NCBI GenBank assembly: GCA_019637115.1 | Contig: JAHBWH010000008.1 | Coordinates: 1-64,000, forward strand | DNA from: Myxococcales bacterium | Lineage (GTDB): Bacteria > Myxococcota_A > Polyangia > Polyangiales > Houyiibacteriaceae | Length of the DNA: 64,000 nucleotides | Direction of reading: 5' to 3' | Part shown: positions 15,546 to 25,141 of the stretch, piece after piece | Numbering within the stretch: the stretch's first letter is position 1 | How the letters are laid out: each line of letters starts with the position of its first letter | The notes under the pieces: generated by a model | The model's database searches: none | What the model saw: the letters and a program-made list of their open reading frames with translations, nothing else | What the model was told of the DNA's origin: nothing | Translations under genes and position numbers: made by a program

Positions 15546-18500
15546 CTAGAGCGCGTCCGCGTCGTCGCCCCAAGGCTCGGGTGGAGGCGGCGGGAGCTCC
15601 TCGGTCGCGGGCACGATCGCGACCGCGACGACGGCGGCGTCGCCGCTGACGGCGAGCCGCGCGCCACGGCTCGACTCGAGCGGCAGCGAGATCTGCGTGT
15701 CTCCGTCCACCTCGGCGTGCTCGCCGCCGACGGTCAGCGCGCCTCGCCCCGTGGCGAGGACGACGACGCGGGTTGGGCCCGTCGGGCCGGCGGTCGGCAG
15801 GAGGAGCGTCGCGCCTTCGCCAGGGACGCAGCCCGCGGCGTCACAGCGCCAGGTGCCGCCGCGCCCCGCGCGGCGAACGTCGAGGCCGCCGCCACCACGC
15901 TCGAGCTGACCTGCGTCGAGCAGGAGCCGCACGCCACCCGGCACCGGGCGGTCCATGCCGAGGAAGCGGCGCGTGAGCGTCGCCGCCCGTCGGTCGCCGA
16001 GCGCGAAGAGCGCCGCCGCGTGCTCACCGCGCGCGCCGAGGTAGCGCTCCCGCGCAAATGCTGCGGCGATCGCGTCCGCTGCGAGCGGACCGCCGACCGC
16101 GCCGAGCGCGCGGATCGCCTCGGGCCGCAAGCGCACGTCCTCGAGCAGCGCCGCGAGCGTCGCGACCGCGCCTCGGTCGCCGAGGGCGCCGAGCGCGCGG
16201 ATGGCGGCGACTCGGTCGGCCTCGTCGGCCTCGTCGTCGACGGCGAGCCGACGCAGGGCCTCGACGCCCGCGGCGTCCCCTCGATGCGCGAGCGCGAGCG
16301 CGGCGCGGCGCGCGCGCTCCTCGTGGCCGTCGAGCGCGCCCCGCGCGGCGGTCGCGGCGTCGTCGTCGCCGAGCACGAGGCTCGCGATGGCGGCCTCGGC
16401 GCGGACGTCGCCGTCTTCGTCATCCCAGAGGCGGGCGAGGGCGGGCTTCGCGGGGAGGTGCTCGAGCTCTCCGAGCGCTCGCGCCGCCGCGGCGCGCACG
16501 GGGGGGCGCCGCGCGCGGAGCAGCGGGACGAGATCCTCCGCCGCGCCGACGTCTCCGAGGGCGGCGCGAGCGAGCGCCGAGGGCCACGCGGCGTCCCCCT
16601 CGAGCGCCATCGCCTCGACCTCGGGGACGCTCGCCAAGAAGCGGCGTAGCCCCGCGTGAAGGCGCGCGACGTCGCCCGCGCGCTCGCGCGCGACGTCTCG
16701 GAGCTCGCCGGGATCGTCCACGAGGTCGAAGAGGCGGCACGCGGCGCCGTCGCAGACGAGCTTGAGCGCGCCGTCGGTGACCATGCGCTGCGTGCCGATC
16801 GAGGCGAACGCGAGCGGGGGAGCCGCCTCGTCGTCACCTGCGAGCACCGCGCCCAGGTCGTCGCCCCGCATCCGGGCGTCGCGGGGGATCCCGAGGGCCG
16901 AGAGGAGCGTCGGCGCGAGGTCGACGAGCTCGACGGGGGCGTGTGTCGATCTCGGCGGGGCGACGTCGGGGGAGGACCAGAGGAGCGGGACGCGCACCTG
17001 CTCGTCGTAGAGCGTCGTGCCGTGGTACCAGCCGCCGTGATCGCCGAGCTCTTCGCCGTGGTCTGCGGTGATGATCACGGTCGAGCCGGGCCGACGGCGG
17101 CGGAAGAGCGCGACGAGCTCGCCGATCGCGTCATCGACGGCGGCGACCTCTCCCTCGTAGCGGGACACCGTGTCGTCTCCGCGGGCGAAGCGCTCCGGGG
17201 GGTCGTAGGGCTCGTGCGGCTCGAAGAGGTGGACCCACACGAAGACCGGATACGAGGGGTCGACCTCGTCGAGGTAGGTGTCGACCTGCGCGACCCGATG
17301 CGGCGCCTTCGCGAACATCACCTTGCGGTACTCGAAGCCGAAGGCGCGGCGCGAGAGCCCGGCGAAGCGGTGCGCGTCCACGAAGAAGATCGCGGGCGGA
17401 TAGAACGCCGCCGTGCGGTACCCGTAGTCACGGAGCAGCTCGGGGAGCGCTGGGTGGTCGCCGTGCGCGCCACACGCAGCGTCCTCGGCAGCGTCGCTGT
17501 GCGCACTCGGTCCGGCACCGCGAGCCCGCGCGCACTCGTCGCTGCGCGTTCGCTCGAGCTCGAGCACCTCGCGCATGAACTTGCCCGTGAGCATGCTCGT
17601 GAGCGCGTAGGACGTGTGCGGCGTCGGCGTGTACGCGCGCTGGAAGACCACCGACTCGTCCGCGAGCGCGTCGAGGGCCGGGGTGAGCCCGGGGGGGCCG
17701 CCATACGCGCCGAGTCGGTCCGCGCGCAGCGCGTCCACCGTGATCAGCAGGATGTCACGCCCGCGAAGGTCGATCCCCTCGCGCGCGGGTCGCGGCGTCG
17801 AGGCAAGGTCCGCCGCGCGCTCCTGGCTCGGGATCGGCCTCGGCGGCACGAGCGCGAGCAGCTTGCCGGTGACGGGCGCGCGCGTCCGCGCGACGAAGCC
17901 CGCGTTCGGCGCGCGATCGAGCACCCACAGCGCGGGGGCGACGGCGCCGACGGCGGCCGCCGCGATCAGCAGCTTCCCGAGGCGCAGCGGCCAGAGCGAT
18001 GAGCGCGGGCCGAGCGGCGCGAGCTGGACGGCGGCCAGGGCGGCGGCGAGCGCCAGCAGCGCGAGGCCGACGTGGAAGGCGGGATAGAGCCTCGGGAGCA
18101 CGAAAGCGTCGACCGCCATCGCGAGCGCTGCGACGCCTCCGAGCAGCGCGCTCGCCCACGCACGCGGCGGAGAGGCCGCGATCTTCTTCGCCACGTAGGC
18201 GACGGCGAGCGAGGTGAGCACGGCGCCGCCGATCACCACCAGCTCGCGCCAGGAGGCCGTCGCGACGCGGCGTCCGCTCGTGACGCTCCACCCGAGCGCC
18301 GCCGAGACGAGCCCAGTGAAGCCGCCGAGCACGCGTCCGAAGGTGCGGAGCGGGTCGTCGGATCGGCGCTCGGCGAAGCGGCGAAGTGCGGCGAGCGTCG
18401 TCCACCCGGCGAGCGCGACCGTGACGCACGCGGGCAGCGCCGCGATCACGAAGCGCCAACGCTCGGCGTGGCCGAGGAAGAGCGACCAACCGCCACCCAG

Positions 18501-18587
18501 GGTCAGGGCGATCTCGAGCACGCCGAGCCCGAGGCCGGCGAGCATCGGTCGACGTAGATCGAACGAGGGCCGGGCCAGGCGTTCCAC
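15546..18587 (-). CDS. Membrane-bound alkaline-phosphatase-superfamily (sulfatase-fold) enzyme with C-terminal HEAT repeats
   Basis: A 1013-residue protein in three parts. Residues 1-230 contain five or six membrane segments. Residues 275-620 have the sulfatase fold: the metal-binding LLITVDALRADRLG, a nucleophile region TPHTSYALTSMLTG, TADHGEELGDHGGWYHG with the metal ligands, and VDLAPTLL. The Cys or Ser that becomes formylglycine in true sulfatases is replaced by Thr, as in phosphoethanolamine and lipoteichoic-acid transferases, so a phospho-transfer or phosphodiester reaction on an envelope polymer is more likely than sulfate hydrolysis. Residues 640-880 are HEAT-like repeats (ALGELEHLPAKPALARLWDD), and the C-terminus is beta-rich. 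Confidence 0.82.
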   Translation of the reverse strand: MERLARPSFDLRRPMLAGLGLGVLEIALTLGGGWSLFLGHAERWRFVIAALPACVTVALAGWTTLAALRRFAERRSDDPLRTFGRVLGGFTGLVSAALGWSVTSGRRVATASWRELVVIGGAVLTSLAVAYVAKKIAASPPRAWASALLGGVAALAMAVDAFVLPRLYPAFHVGLALLALAAALAAVQLAPLGPRSSLWPLRLGKLLIAAAAVGAVAPALWVLDRAPNAGFVARTRAPVTGKLLALVPPRPIPSQERAADLASTPRPAREGIDLRGRDILLITVDALRADRLGAYGGPPGLTPALDALADESVVFQRAYTPTPHTSYALTSMLTGKFMREVLELERTRSDECARARGAGPSAHSDAAEDAACGAHGDHPALPELLRDYGYRTAAFYPPAIFFVDAHRFAGLSRRAFGFEYRKVMFAKAPHRVAQVDTYLDEVDPSYPVFVWVHLFEPHEPYDPPERFARGDDTVSRYEGEVAAVDDAIGELVALFRRRRPGSTVIITADHGEELGDHGGWYHGTTLYDEQVRVPLLWSSPDVAPPRSTHAPVELVDLAPTLLSALGIPRDARMRGDDLGAVLAGDDEAAPPLAFASIGTQRMVTDGALKLVCDGAACRLFDLVDDPGELRDVARERAGDVARLHAGLRRFLASVPEVEAMALEGDAAWPSALARAALGDVGAAEDLVPLLRARRPPVRAAAARALGELEHLPAKPALARLWDDEDGDVRAEAAIASLVLGDDDAATAARGALDGHEERARRAALALAHRGDAAGVEALRRLAVDDEADEADRVAAIRALGALGDRGAVATLAALLEDVRLRPEAIRALGAVGGPLAADAIAAAFARERYLGARGEHAAALFALGDRRAATLTRRFLGMDRPVPGGVRLLLDAGQLERGGGGLDVRRAGRGGTWRCDAAGCVPGEGATLLLPTAGPTGPTRVVVLATGRGALTVGGEHAEVDGDTQISLPLESSRGARLAVSGDAAVVAVAIVPATEELPPPPPEPWGDDADAL

Positions 18588-18618
18588 GAGGCGGAGGCGG
18601 AGAGCGGCGCGCGCGCCG

Positions 18619-19092
18619 TCAGCTCTCCCAGCGGATGTCGACGACCTCGTAGGTGCGGACGCCGCCGGGGACCTTGACCTTCACCTCGTCGCCGACCTCG
18701 CGCCCAATCAGCGCCTTCGCGACGGGCGAGGTGACGCTGATGGTGCCGGCGTCGATGTCCGCCTCGTCGGCGCCGACGATCTGGTAGGTGACCGTCTTGT
18801 CTTCGTCGATGTCGTCGAGCTCGACGATGGCGCCGAACTTCACGCGCTCGCCGCCGAGCGCGGCGGGGTCGATGACCTCCGCGCGCGAGAGCCTGTCTTC
18901 GATCTCGGCGATGCGCGCCGCGACCATGCCCTGCTTCTCCTTGGCCGCGTGGTACTCCGCGTTCTCGCGGATGTCCCCGTGGTCGCGGGCGACGCCGATC
19001 TCCTGAGAGATCTTGGGCATCTCGGCCTTGAGGCGGGCGAGCTCGTCCTTGAGGGCGGCTTGGCCCTTGGGCGTCATCGGTACTCGTTCCAT
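18619..19092 (-). CDS. greA: Transcription elongation factor GreA
   Basis: A 157-residue protein of full GreA length. The N-terminal coiled coil (residues 1-75) ends in the loop with DHGDIRENAEYHAAKE, the D/E pair that reaches the RNA polymerase active site and stimulates transcript cleavage. The C-terminal FKBP-like domain (residues 85-157) has VGADEADIDAGTISVTSPVA and ends in a short strand. The ATG at 19092 gives the standard N-terminus MERVPMTPKG; an upstream start at 19143 would add 17 residues. It lies 84 bp downstream of carB on the same strand, an order also seen in other proteobacteria. Confidence 0.95.
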   Translation of the reverse strand: MERVPMTPKGQAALKDELARLKAEMPKISQEIGVARDHGDIRENAEYHAAKEKQGMVAARIAEIEDRLSRAEVIDPAALGGERVKFGAIVELDDIDEDKTVTYQIVGADEADIDAGTISVTSPVAKALIGREVGDEVKVKVPGGVRTYEVVDIRWES

Positions 19093-19176
19093 GAGATCGG
19101 TGGGCTTAGCAGCCCCGGCGGGAACTTCCAGGGATCTCCGCATCGAGCGCGCACACCCCCGTGCACCGCGTGCCGG

Positions 19177-22100
19177 TCACCGGAAGCGGACGTTCTGGTG
19201 GTACTCCTGGAGCGAGCGGACCTCGAAGGGGCCCTCGGCCATGCGCTCGATGGCCGCGACGGCGGCCGACGCGGCGGCCACGGTCGTGAAGTAGGGGATG
19301 CCCGCGAGCAGCGTCTCGCGTCGCAGCGAGCGGCTGTCGCGGATGGCCTCTGCGCCTTCCGTGGTGTTGATGACCATGCCGACGTCGCCGGCGCGCAGGA
19401 GGTCGACGATGTGGGGGGAGCCCTCGAGGACCTTGTTGACCCGGCTCGCTTCGACCCCGTTGCGCGCGAGCGCCTCGCGGGTGCCGCCCGTGGCGACGAC
19501 CTCGAAGCCGAGCTCGCGCAGGCGGAAGCCGAGGTCGCACGCGGCCTGCTTGTCGGCGTCGCGCACGCTGAGGAAGACGCGCCCCGAGCGGGGCAGGTCG
19601 ACGTTCGTCGCCCAGATGGCCTTGAGGAAGGCCTCCGGGAAGGTCTCGCCGACGCCCATCACCTCACCCGTCGAGCGCATCTCGGGCCCGAGGATGGTGT
19701 CGACGCCCGGGAACTTGTGGAAAGGGAAGACCGACTCCTTGACGGCGACGTGCTGTGGCCACGGCTCCTTGGTGAAGCCGAGCTCGTCGAGCGTCTTGCC
19801 CGCCATCACCTTCACCGCGATCTGCGCGAGCGGCACGCCGGTCGCCTTGCCGATGAAGGGCACGGTGCGCGACGCGCGGGGGTTGACCTCGATGACGAAG
19901 ACGCGGCTGCCGCGGACGGCGAACTGCACGTTCATCAGGCCGACGACGCCGAGCTCGAGCGCGAGCGCGCGCGTGGAGCTCCGGATCGCGCCGAGCACCT
20001 CGGGGGGCAAGGCGTGCGCGGGCAGGACCATCGACGAGTCGCCGCTGTGGACGCCCGCTTCTTCGATGTGCTGCATCACCCCGCCGATGACGACACGCTT
20101 GCCGTCGCAGACCGCGTCGACGTCGACCTCGATCGCGTCCTCGAGGAACTCGTCGACCAGGATGGTCTGGGTCTCGGCGTCCTCGACCGCCTCGAGCGCC
20201 TTCGAGAAGTACTCCCGGAGCTCGTCGTCCGAGTGCACGATCTCCATCGCGCGGCCCCCGAGCACGTAGCTCGGCCGCACCACGACGGGGTAGCCGATGC
20301 GCGCGGCGACCTCGAAGGCCTGGGTCATGCCGCGGGCGATGCCGCCGTCGGGGCGCCGCAGGCCGAGCTTCTCGAGGATCTCGTCGAAGCGTTCGCGGTC
20401 CTCCGCGCGATCGATCGCGTCGGCGCTCGTCCCGAGGATGGGCACCCCCGCGCGCGCCAGCGGCACCGCGAGCTTCAGCGGCGTCTGCCCGCCGAGCTGC
20501 ACGATCACGCCTTTGGGCTTCTCTTCGCGGACGATCGCCATGACGTCCTCGAAGGCGAGCGGCTCGAAGTAGAGCCGGTCGGAGGTGTCGTAGTCGGTCG
20601 AGACCGTCTCGGGGTTGCAGTTGACCATGATGGTCTCGTACCCGAGCTCTTGGAGCGCGAAGGCCGCGTGGACGCAGCAATAGTCGAACTCGATGCCTTG
20701 GCCGATGCGGTTGGGGCCACCGCCGAGGATCATCACCTTCTCGCGCTCGGTCGGCGCTGCTTCGCTCTGCTCGCCCCAGGTCGAGTAGAGGTAGGGCGTG
20801 AGCGCGACGAACTCGGCGGCGCAGGTGTCGACGCGCGCGTAGATGCGCTCGACGCCAGCGCCCTCGCGGGACTCTCGCTGGGCGGCGACGGGCTCGTCGC
20901 GGAGGGTGGCGATGCGCGAGTCCGAGAAGCCCATGCGCTTGGCGCGCGCGAGCTCCTCGACCGCGAGCGGGCGCCCCTTCGTCGCCTCGAGCGCGCGCTC
21001 TTCGTCGACGATCTCGCGGAGCTGGCGCAAGAACCAGCGATCGATCCAGGTGGCCTCGTAGAGCTCGTCCTCCGTCGCGCCGACACGGATCGCGTCGACG
21101 ACGTACCAGAGGCGCTCGGCGAGCGGCGTACGGATGATCTCGAGGAGCGCTTCGCGCAGCTCCTCCGTGGTCGCCTCCGGGCGGTCGCCGAGGAGCGCCA
21201 GCGGGCGGACGAGGTCGACGACCTCGCCGGTCGCGCGCAGGACGCGGAGCTGGTCTCGGACGTCTCGGTAGTCGACGCGGCCTAGCAGCGAGGAGAGGCC
21301 GTCACGGCCGATCTCGAGCGAGCGCGCGGCCTTCTGCAGCGCCTCCTTGAAGGTCTTGCCGATGGCCATCGACTCGCCGACCGACTTCATCTGCGTGGTC
21401 AGGCGCGGGTCGGCGCCGCGGAACTTCTCGAACGCGAAGCGCGGCTGCTTGACCACGACGTAGTCGATGGTCGGCTCGAAGGCGGCGCTCGTCCCGGTGA
21501 TGTCGTTGCGGAGCTCGTCGAGCGTGTAGCCGACCGCGAGCTTCGCGGCGATCTTGGCGATCGGGTAGCCCGTGGCCTTCGAGGCGAGCGCGCTCGAGCG
21601 CGAGACGCGCGGGTTCATCTCGATGACCAAGAGCCGCCCCGTCTTCGGGTCCACCGAGAACTGGATGTTCGAGCCGCCGGTGTCGACGCCGATCTCCGTG
21701 ATGATCTTGCGCCCCGCGTCGCGCATCCGCTGGTACTCGCGATCGGTGAGCGTCATCGCGGGCGCGACGGTGATCGAGTCGCCAGTATGCACGCCCATCG
21801 GATCGAAGTTCTCGATGGTGCAGATGACCGCGAAGTTGTCGGCGCGGTCGCGGATGACCTCGAGCTCGAACTCCTTCCAGCCCAGCACGCTCTCCTCGAC
21901 GAGGCACTCGTGAACGGGGCTCTGTTGGAAGGCCCAGCGGATCGCGCGGTCGAAGTCCTCGCGACGCTCGACGATGCCGCCGCCGCTGCCGCCCATGGTG
22001 AGCGAGGGGCGCAGGATGATGGGGAAGCCGATCTCCTCCGCGGTCGCCCAGGCGTCCTCGACGGTGCGGCACGTGCGCGCCCGCGCGCACTCGAGGCCGA

Positions 22101-22515
22101 TCTTCTCCATGGCCTGCTTGAAGAGCTCGCGCTCCTCGGCCTTTCGGATCGCGTCGACGCGCGCGCCGATGAGCTCGATGCCCAGCCGCTCGAGCACGCC
22201 GCGATCGTGCATCGCGAGGGCGAGGTTCAGCGCCGTCTGACCGCCGAGGGTCGGCAGCACCGCGTCCGGGCGCTCGCGCTCGAGGATCCGTTCGAGCACC
22301 TCCGGTGTGAGCGGCTCGACGTAGGTGCGATCCGCCATTTGGGGATCGGTCATGATCGTCGCCGGGTTCGAGTTGACGAGGATGACCTCGTAGCCCTCCT
22401 GGCGGAGCGCCTTGGCGCCCTGGGTGCCGGAGTAGTCGAACTCGCAGGCCTGACCGATGACGATGGGTCCGGAGCCGATGAGCAGGATCTTCTGGAGGTC
22501 GTCGCGTCGCGGCAC
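19177..22515 (-). CDS. carB: Carbamoyl-phosphate synthase large subunit
   Basis: About 1112 residues covering the whole large subunit: two ATP-grasp halves with [17 protein letters not shown] at the start and [17 protein letters not shown] at the middle, the carboxyphosphate and carbamate domains with their [13 protein letters not shown] and [14 protein letters not shown] loops, an oligomerisation domain, and the C-terminal MGS-type allosteric domain (residues 980-1100). It makes carbamoyl phosphate from bicarbonate, ATP and ammonia supplied by CarA for pyrimidine and arginine synthesis. carA is not in the window. The start is probably the GTG at 22515 ([14 protein letters not shown]); a longer frame to 22596 exists. 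greA follows. Confidence 0.95.
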   Translation of the reverse strand: MPRRDDLQKILLIGSGPIVIGQACEFDYSGTQGAKALRQEGYEVILVNSNPATIMTDPQMADRTYVEPLTPEVLERILERERPDAVLPTLGGQTALNLALAMHDRGVLERLGIELIGARVDAIRKAEERELFKQAMEKIGLECARARTCRTVEDAWATAEEIGFPIILRPSLTMGGSGGGIVERREDFDRAIRWAFQQSPVHECLVEESVLGWKEFELEVIRDRADNFAVICTIENFDPMGVHTGDSITVAPAMTLTDREYQRMRDAGRKIITEIGVDTGGSNIQFSVDPKTGRLLVIEMNPRVSRSSALASKATGYPIAKIAAKLAVGYTLDELRNDITGTSAAFEPTIDYVVVKQPRFAFEKFRGADPRLTTQMKSVGESMAIGKTFKEALQKAARSLEIGRDGLSSLLGRVDYRDVRDQLRVLRATGEVVDLVRPLALLGDRPEATTEELREALLEIIRTPLAERLWYVVDAIRVGATEDELYEATWIDRWFLRQLREIVDEERALEATKGRPLAVEELARAKRMGFSDSRIATLRDEPVAAQRESREGAGVERIYARVDTCAAEFVALTPYLYSTWGEQSEAAPTEREKVMILGGGPNRIGQGIEFDYCCVHAAFALQELGYETIMVNCNPETVSTDYDTSDRLYFEPLAFEDVMAIVREEKPKGVIVQLGGQTPLKLAVPLARAGVPILGTSADAIDRAEDRERFDEILEKLGLRRPDGGIARGMTQAFEVAARIGYPVVVRPSYVLGGRAMEIVHSDDELREYFSKALEAVEDAETQTILVDEFLEDAIEVDVDAVCDGKRVVIGGVMQHIEEAGVHSGDSSMVLPAHALPPEVLGAIRSSTRALALELGVVGLMNVQFAVRGSRVFVIEVNPRASRTVPFIGKATGVPLAQIAVKVMAGKTLDELGFTKEPWPQHVAVKESVFPFHKFPGVDTILGPEMRSTGEVMGVGETFPEAFLKAIWATNVDLPRSGRVFLSVRDADKQAACDLGFRLRELGFEVVATGGTREALARNGVEASRVNKVLEGSPHIVDLLRAGDVGMVINTTEGAEAIRDSRSLRRETLLAGIPYFTTVAAASAAVAAIERMAEGPFEVRSLQEYHQNVRFR

Positions 22516-22617
22516 GTGTCTACCATCCGACCCACGATGGACCGTGGGATTGGGGGGACGCGAAGCCGCGAGGATGCGGCCCCGGGGGCCCGCCATCCGC
22601 GGACCCGCGCGGGCTTA

Positions 22618-23091
22618 TCAGAGCGCGGTGGGGCTCGCAAGCGCGGCCGCGATCAGCGCGTCGCGGCCCTCGAGATCGAGGGCGCGCGAGGTCGGGCCCG
22701 TCGGCGTCAGGCGCAGCGTGAGCGCGGGCGCGCCGAGCGCGTCGACGAAGCGCTCGCCCCACTCGACGCAGACGATCGCGGCGCCGCTCCGCAGGGCGTC
22801 GCCGAGGTCGAGGTAGTCGAGCTCGTCCGCGTCGCCGAGCCGGTAGAGGTCGGCGTGCACGAGGGGCGGCGAGGCCTCGGGGTATTCGTGCACGAGCGCG
22901 AAGGTGGGGCTCTGGATCGGGATCTCGTCGGGCACGCCGAGCGCCCGCGCCAGCGCGCCGACGAAGAACGTCTTGCCGGCGCCGAGCCCACCCTCGAGGA
23001 GGACGAGGTCCCCCGGCTGGAGCGCCGCCGCGAGCGCGCGCGCGAGCCGGATCGTGGCCGCCTCGTCGACCAAGTCGAGACGCGCGCTCAT
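22618..23091 (-). CDS. tsaE: tRNA threonylcarbamoyladenosine biosynthesis ATPase TsaE
   Basis: A 157-residue P-loop protein with the Walker A GGLGAGKT at residues 34-41, SPTFALVHEY in the switch region, LYRLGDADELDYLDLGD, and VEWGERF, all typical of TsaE (YjeE). It is the ATPase partner of TsaB and TsaD in making t6A at position 37 of ANN-decoding tRNAs. Its ATG at 23091 overlaps the stop of the preceding membrane-protein gene by 4 bp, so the two are co-translated. tsaB and tsaD are not visible here. Confidence 0.93.
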   Translation of the reverse strand: MSARLDLVDEAATIRLARALAAALQPGDLVLLEGGLGAGKTFFVGALARALGVPDEIPIQSPTFALVHEYPEASPPLVHADLYRLGDADELDYLDLGDALRSGAAIVCVEWGERFVDALGAPALTLRLTPTGPTSRALDLEGRDALIAAALASPTAL

Positions 23092-24419
23092 GGCCCCCCA
23101 CGAGCGCAGGACCCCGACTCCTCCACGTCGGCCTCCGACGCGGACGCAGCCCCGGACGCGGCCCCGGACGCGGCCCCGGACTCGGACCCGGACTCGGACT
23201 CGGACTCGGACTCGGACTCGGACTCCTGGACCGCGTGCGCCTCGATCCTCCGAAACGACTCCATCAACGCGGCGGCGACCTCGGCCGGCACCCCGAGGAA
23301 GGCCTCGTCGTAGCGGATCGGCGGCGCGTCCACGCGGTCGATGCGGAGCTTTCGCGCCTCGTGCCGGCCCTCGAGCAGCGACCAGCCGACGCGCGTCTCG
23401 ACGCCGATGGACGGCACGTCCCGCCACCGCGCGCGCAGCACCCCCGCGCGGGTGCGAAGGAGCGCCTCGTGCGACGTGAGGACCAGGGCGAGGCCGCGGC
23501 GCGGCCCGACGTGCCGCCAGGTCGACGCGATCCAGAAGAGCGGGATGGCGACGGCGACGGCAATCGCGAGCGCCGGCAGCAAACCGAGCGAGACGTCGCT
23601 CGGGAGCCGGAGCGTCGCCTCCGCGAAGACGACGCCGAAGAGGAGCGCGGCGTAGGGACCGCGTCGCAGCCAGCCCGCGCCGTGGCGGATGACGGCCGCG
23701 CCCTCGGCGGGACGGCCGGCGGCGGCGGCGTCGTAGAGCGCGCTCGGGAGCGCGCTCGGGAGCGTGCGCCCGCTCGATCGCGGCGACGCGGTCGCGGCGC
23801 TCGGGCTCACGGGGCCAGCCCAGCGCATCAGGCGCTCCGCGAGGAGGCCGGGGGTCTCGAAGACCGGCGGGAGCGCGAGGAGCGCGCGCCCATCCGTTGC
23901 GGGTCGGCGGAGCACGTACACGGGCACGAAGCGCGCGCTCGCGCGGCGTCCCCAATCGCCCGGCTCGACGATCCCGAGCACGTCGGACCGGTTGACGTGT
24001 TGCTCGCCGTCGGGGGTGCGGAGCCAGAGGCCGTCGCGCGTGAGCACGAGCGCGTGCCGCCGCGCAGAGAGGGCCAGCCGCCAGCGCGGGAGCCAGCGCG
24101 CGAGCAGGATCACGGCGCGCGCGCTCACGACGACCGCGAGGAAGCGGAGAGGCATCGCCAAGCGATCGAAGGGGTTGCCGCTCTCGAGCTCGCGGAGGAT
24201 CGCGCCCGCCCACAGGGCCCCCGCCGCGAAGACGTTGAGGAGCGTGCCGAGCCCAGCCGAGTCGAAGAGCGGCGGACGACGCACCGGGACGACGTCGACG
24301 TCGTCTGCGTCGCTCCCGCGAGCTGCGGCCTCGCGCGCGCTCCCCACCCAGGACGGCTCGCTCGCGCTCACGGCGCGCCTGCGTCGCATCGGAGGGCGGC
24401 GTCGCGGTGGCCCTGACAT
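23088..24419 (-). CDS. Membrane protein with PH-like domains and an acidic-Ser C-terminal repeat
   Basis: A 443-residue protein with hydrophobic segments near residues 50-75, 85-105 and 240-285. Stretches such as ALVLTRDGLWLRTPDGEQHV and ALVLTSHEALLRTRAGVLRA, each preceding a beta-rich segment, resemble bacterial PH-like (YdbT/DUF304-type) units on either side of the membrane pairs; this assignment is tentative. The C-terminus is a low-complexity tail of alternating Ser-Glu followed by Gly-Ala-Ala-Ser units, encoded by hexamer-type DNA repeats at about 23135-23225 that stay in frame. The start at 24419 overlaps the upstream lipoprotein by 52 bp; ATG 24389 would reduce this to 22 bp. Confidence 0.65.
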   Translation of the reverse strand: MSGPPRRRPPMRRRRAVSASEPSWVGSAREAAARGSDADDVDVVPVRRPPLFDSAGLGTLLNVFAAGALWAGAILRELESGNPFDRLAMPLRFLAVVVSARAVILLARWLPRWRLALSARRHALVLTRDGLWLRTPDGEQHVNRSDVLGIVEPGDWGRRASARFVPVYVLRRPATDGRALLALPPVFETPGLLAERLMRWAGPVSPSAATASPRSSGRTLPSALPSALYDAAAAGRPAEGAAVIRHGAGWLRRGPYAALLFGVVFAEATLRLPSDVSLGLLPALAIAVAVAIPLFWIASTWRHVGPRRGLALVLTSHEALLRTRAGVLRARWRDVPSIGVETRVGWSLLEGRHEARKLRIDRVDAPPIRYDEAFLGVPAEVAAALMESFRRIEAHAVQESESESESESESGSESGAASGAASGAASASEADVEESGSCARGGP

Positions 24420-24703
24420 CGCTCGGTCGCGCGGCGGCAGCGCAGGTCGAGGTCCGCGTCGCGCGTCTCCTCGGCGATCGCGCAGAGGCGCGTCGCCGCT
24501 TGGCAGCTCCGCTCGGCGTGCTCCCTCGCGTCCGGGCAGGGGCCCTCCAGCGCGTCGCGCTCGGCCTCGTCCTGTACGGTCTCTTGTCGCTGCGCTGCCT
24601 CGAAGTGAGCGTGCGTGGCGGGCGGAGGGCTCGAGGCGCCGCATGCCATCGAGCCGACGACGAGCGCGAGGACGCGCAGAGAGGGGAGCGCTCGGAGGAC
24701 CAC
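24368..24703 (-). CDS. Small Cys-rich lipoprotein
   Basis: About 111 residues starting with a lipoprotein signal (hydrophobic LALVVGSMAC, lipid Cys near residue 19) and then a helical Glu/Arg/Cys-rich domain with Cys residues spaced as in EGPCPD, ERSCQ, RLCAIA, LRCRRA and ERCQG. The GTG at 24703 is chosen because it places the signal peptide at the start. The periplasmic domain probably forms disulphides. No family is recognised. It is the first gene of a possible operon with the membrane protein, tsaE and perhaps carB. Confidence 0.65.
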   Translation of the reverse strand: MVLRALPSLRVLALVVGSMACGASSPPPATHAHFEAAQRQETVQDEAERDALEGPCPDAREHAERSCQAATRLCAIAEETRDADLDLRCRRATERCQGHRDAALRCDAGAP

Positions 24704-24762
24704 GGGGCGTCCGTACCGGAGGCGACCTGCGAGGGCAAGCGGCGCGACTAGAGCGGAGGCGT

Positions 24763-24982
24763 GTCCGTGTCCGTGTCCGTGTCCGGTCCGTGTCCGGTCC
24801 GGGTCCGGGTCCGGGTCCGGTCCGGGTCCGGTCCGGGTCCGGGCCGGGTCCGGGGCCGGGTCCGGGTCTGGGTCCGGGTCTGGGTCCGGGTCTGGGTCCG
24901 GGTCTGGGTCGGTCCGGGTCGGTCCGGGTCTGGGTCCGGGTCTGGGTCCGGGTCTGGGTCCGGGTCTGGGTCTGGGACTGTG
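24763..24982. repeat. Hexamer/12-mer tandem array (GGGTCC/GGGTCT)
   Basis: Starts as GTGTCC units, then GGGTCC units, then regular GGGTCTGGGTCC 12-mers. It lies in the gap between two divergent genes (lipoprotein and MglA-like GTPase) and encodes nothing recognisable. Confidence 0.9.
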
Positions 24983-25141
24983 GAGAGGCGTGGCTGCCGC
25001 TCCCTCGTCGCGGACATGCGGGAGCACCCCGCCGAGCTGGCTGTCATCGGACGCTGGTCGCCCTGCGACGACCAGGAAAATTCCGCTGCCCGGCGAAGCC
25101 GCATTGACCGCTGGCCTGGTCGTCGCGTAGCACGGAGCGTC

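Noticed and set aside
18214..21285. 1023-codon plus-strand ORF opposite greA and carB
   Set aside because: It runs across two genes with unambiguous families on the minus strand.
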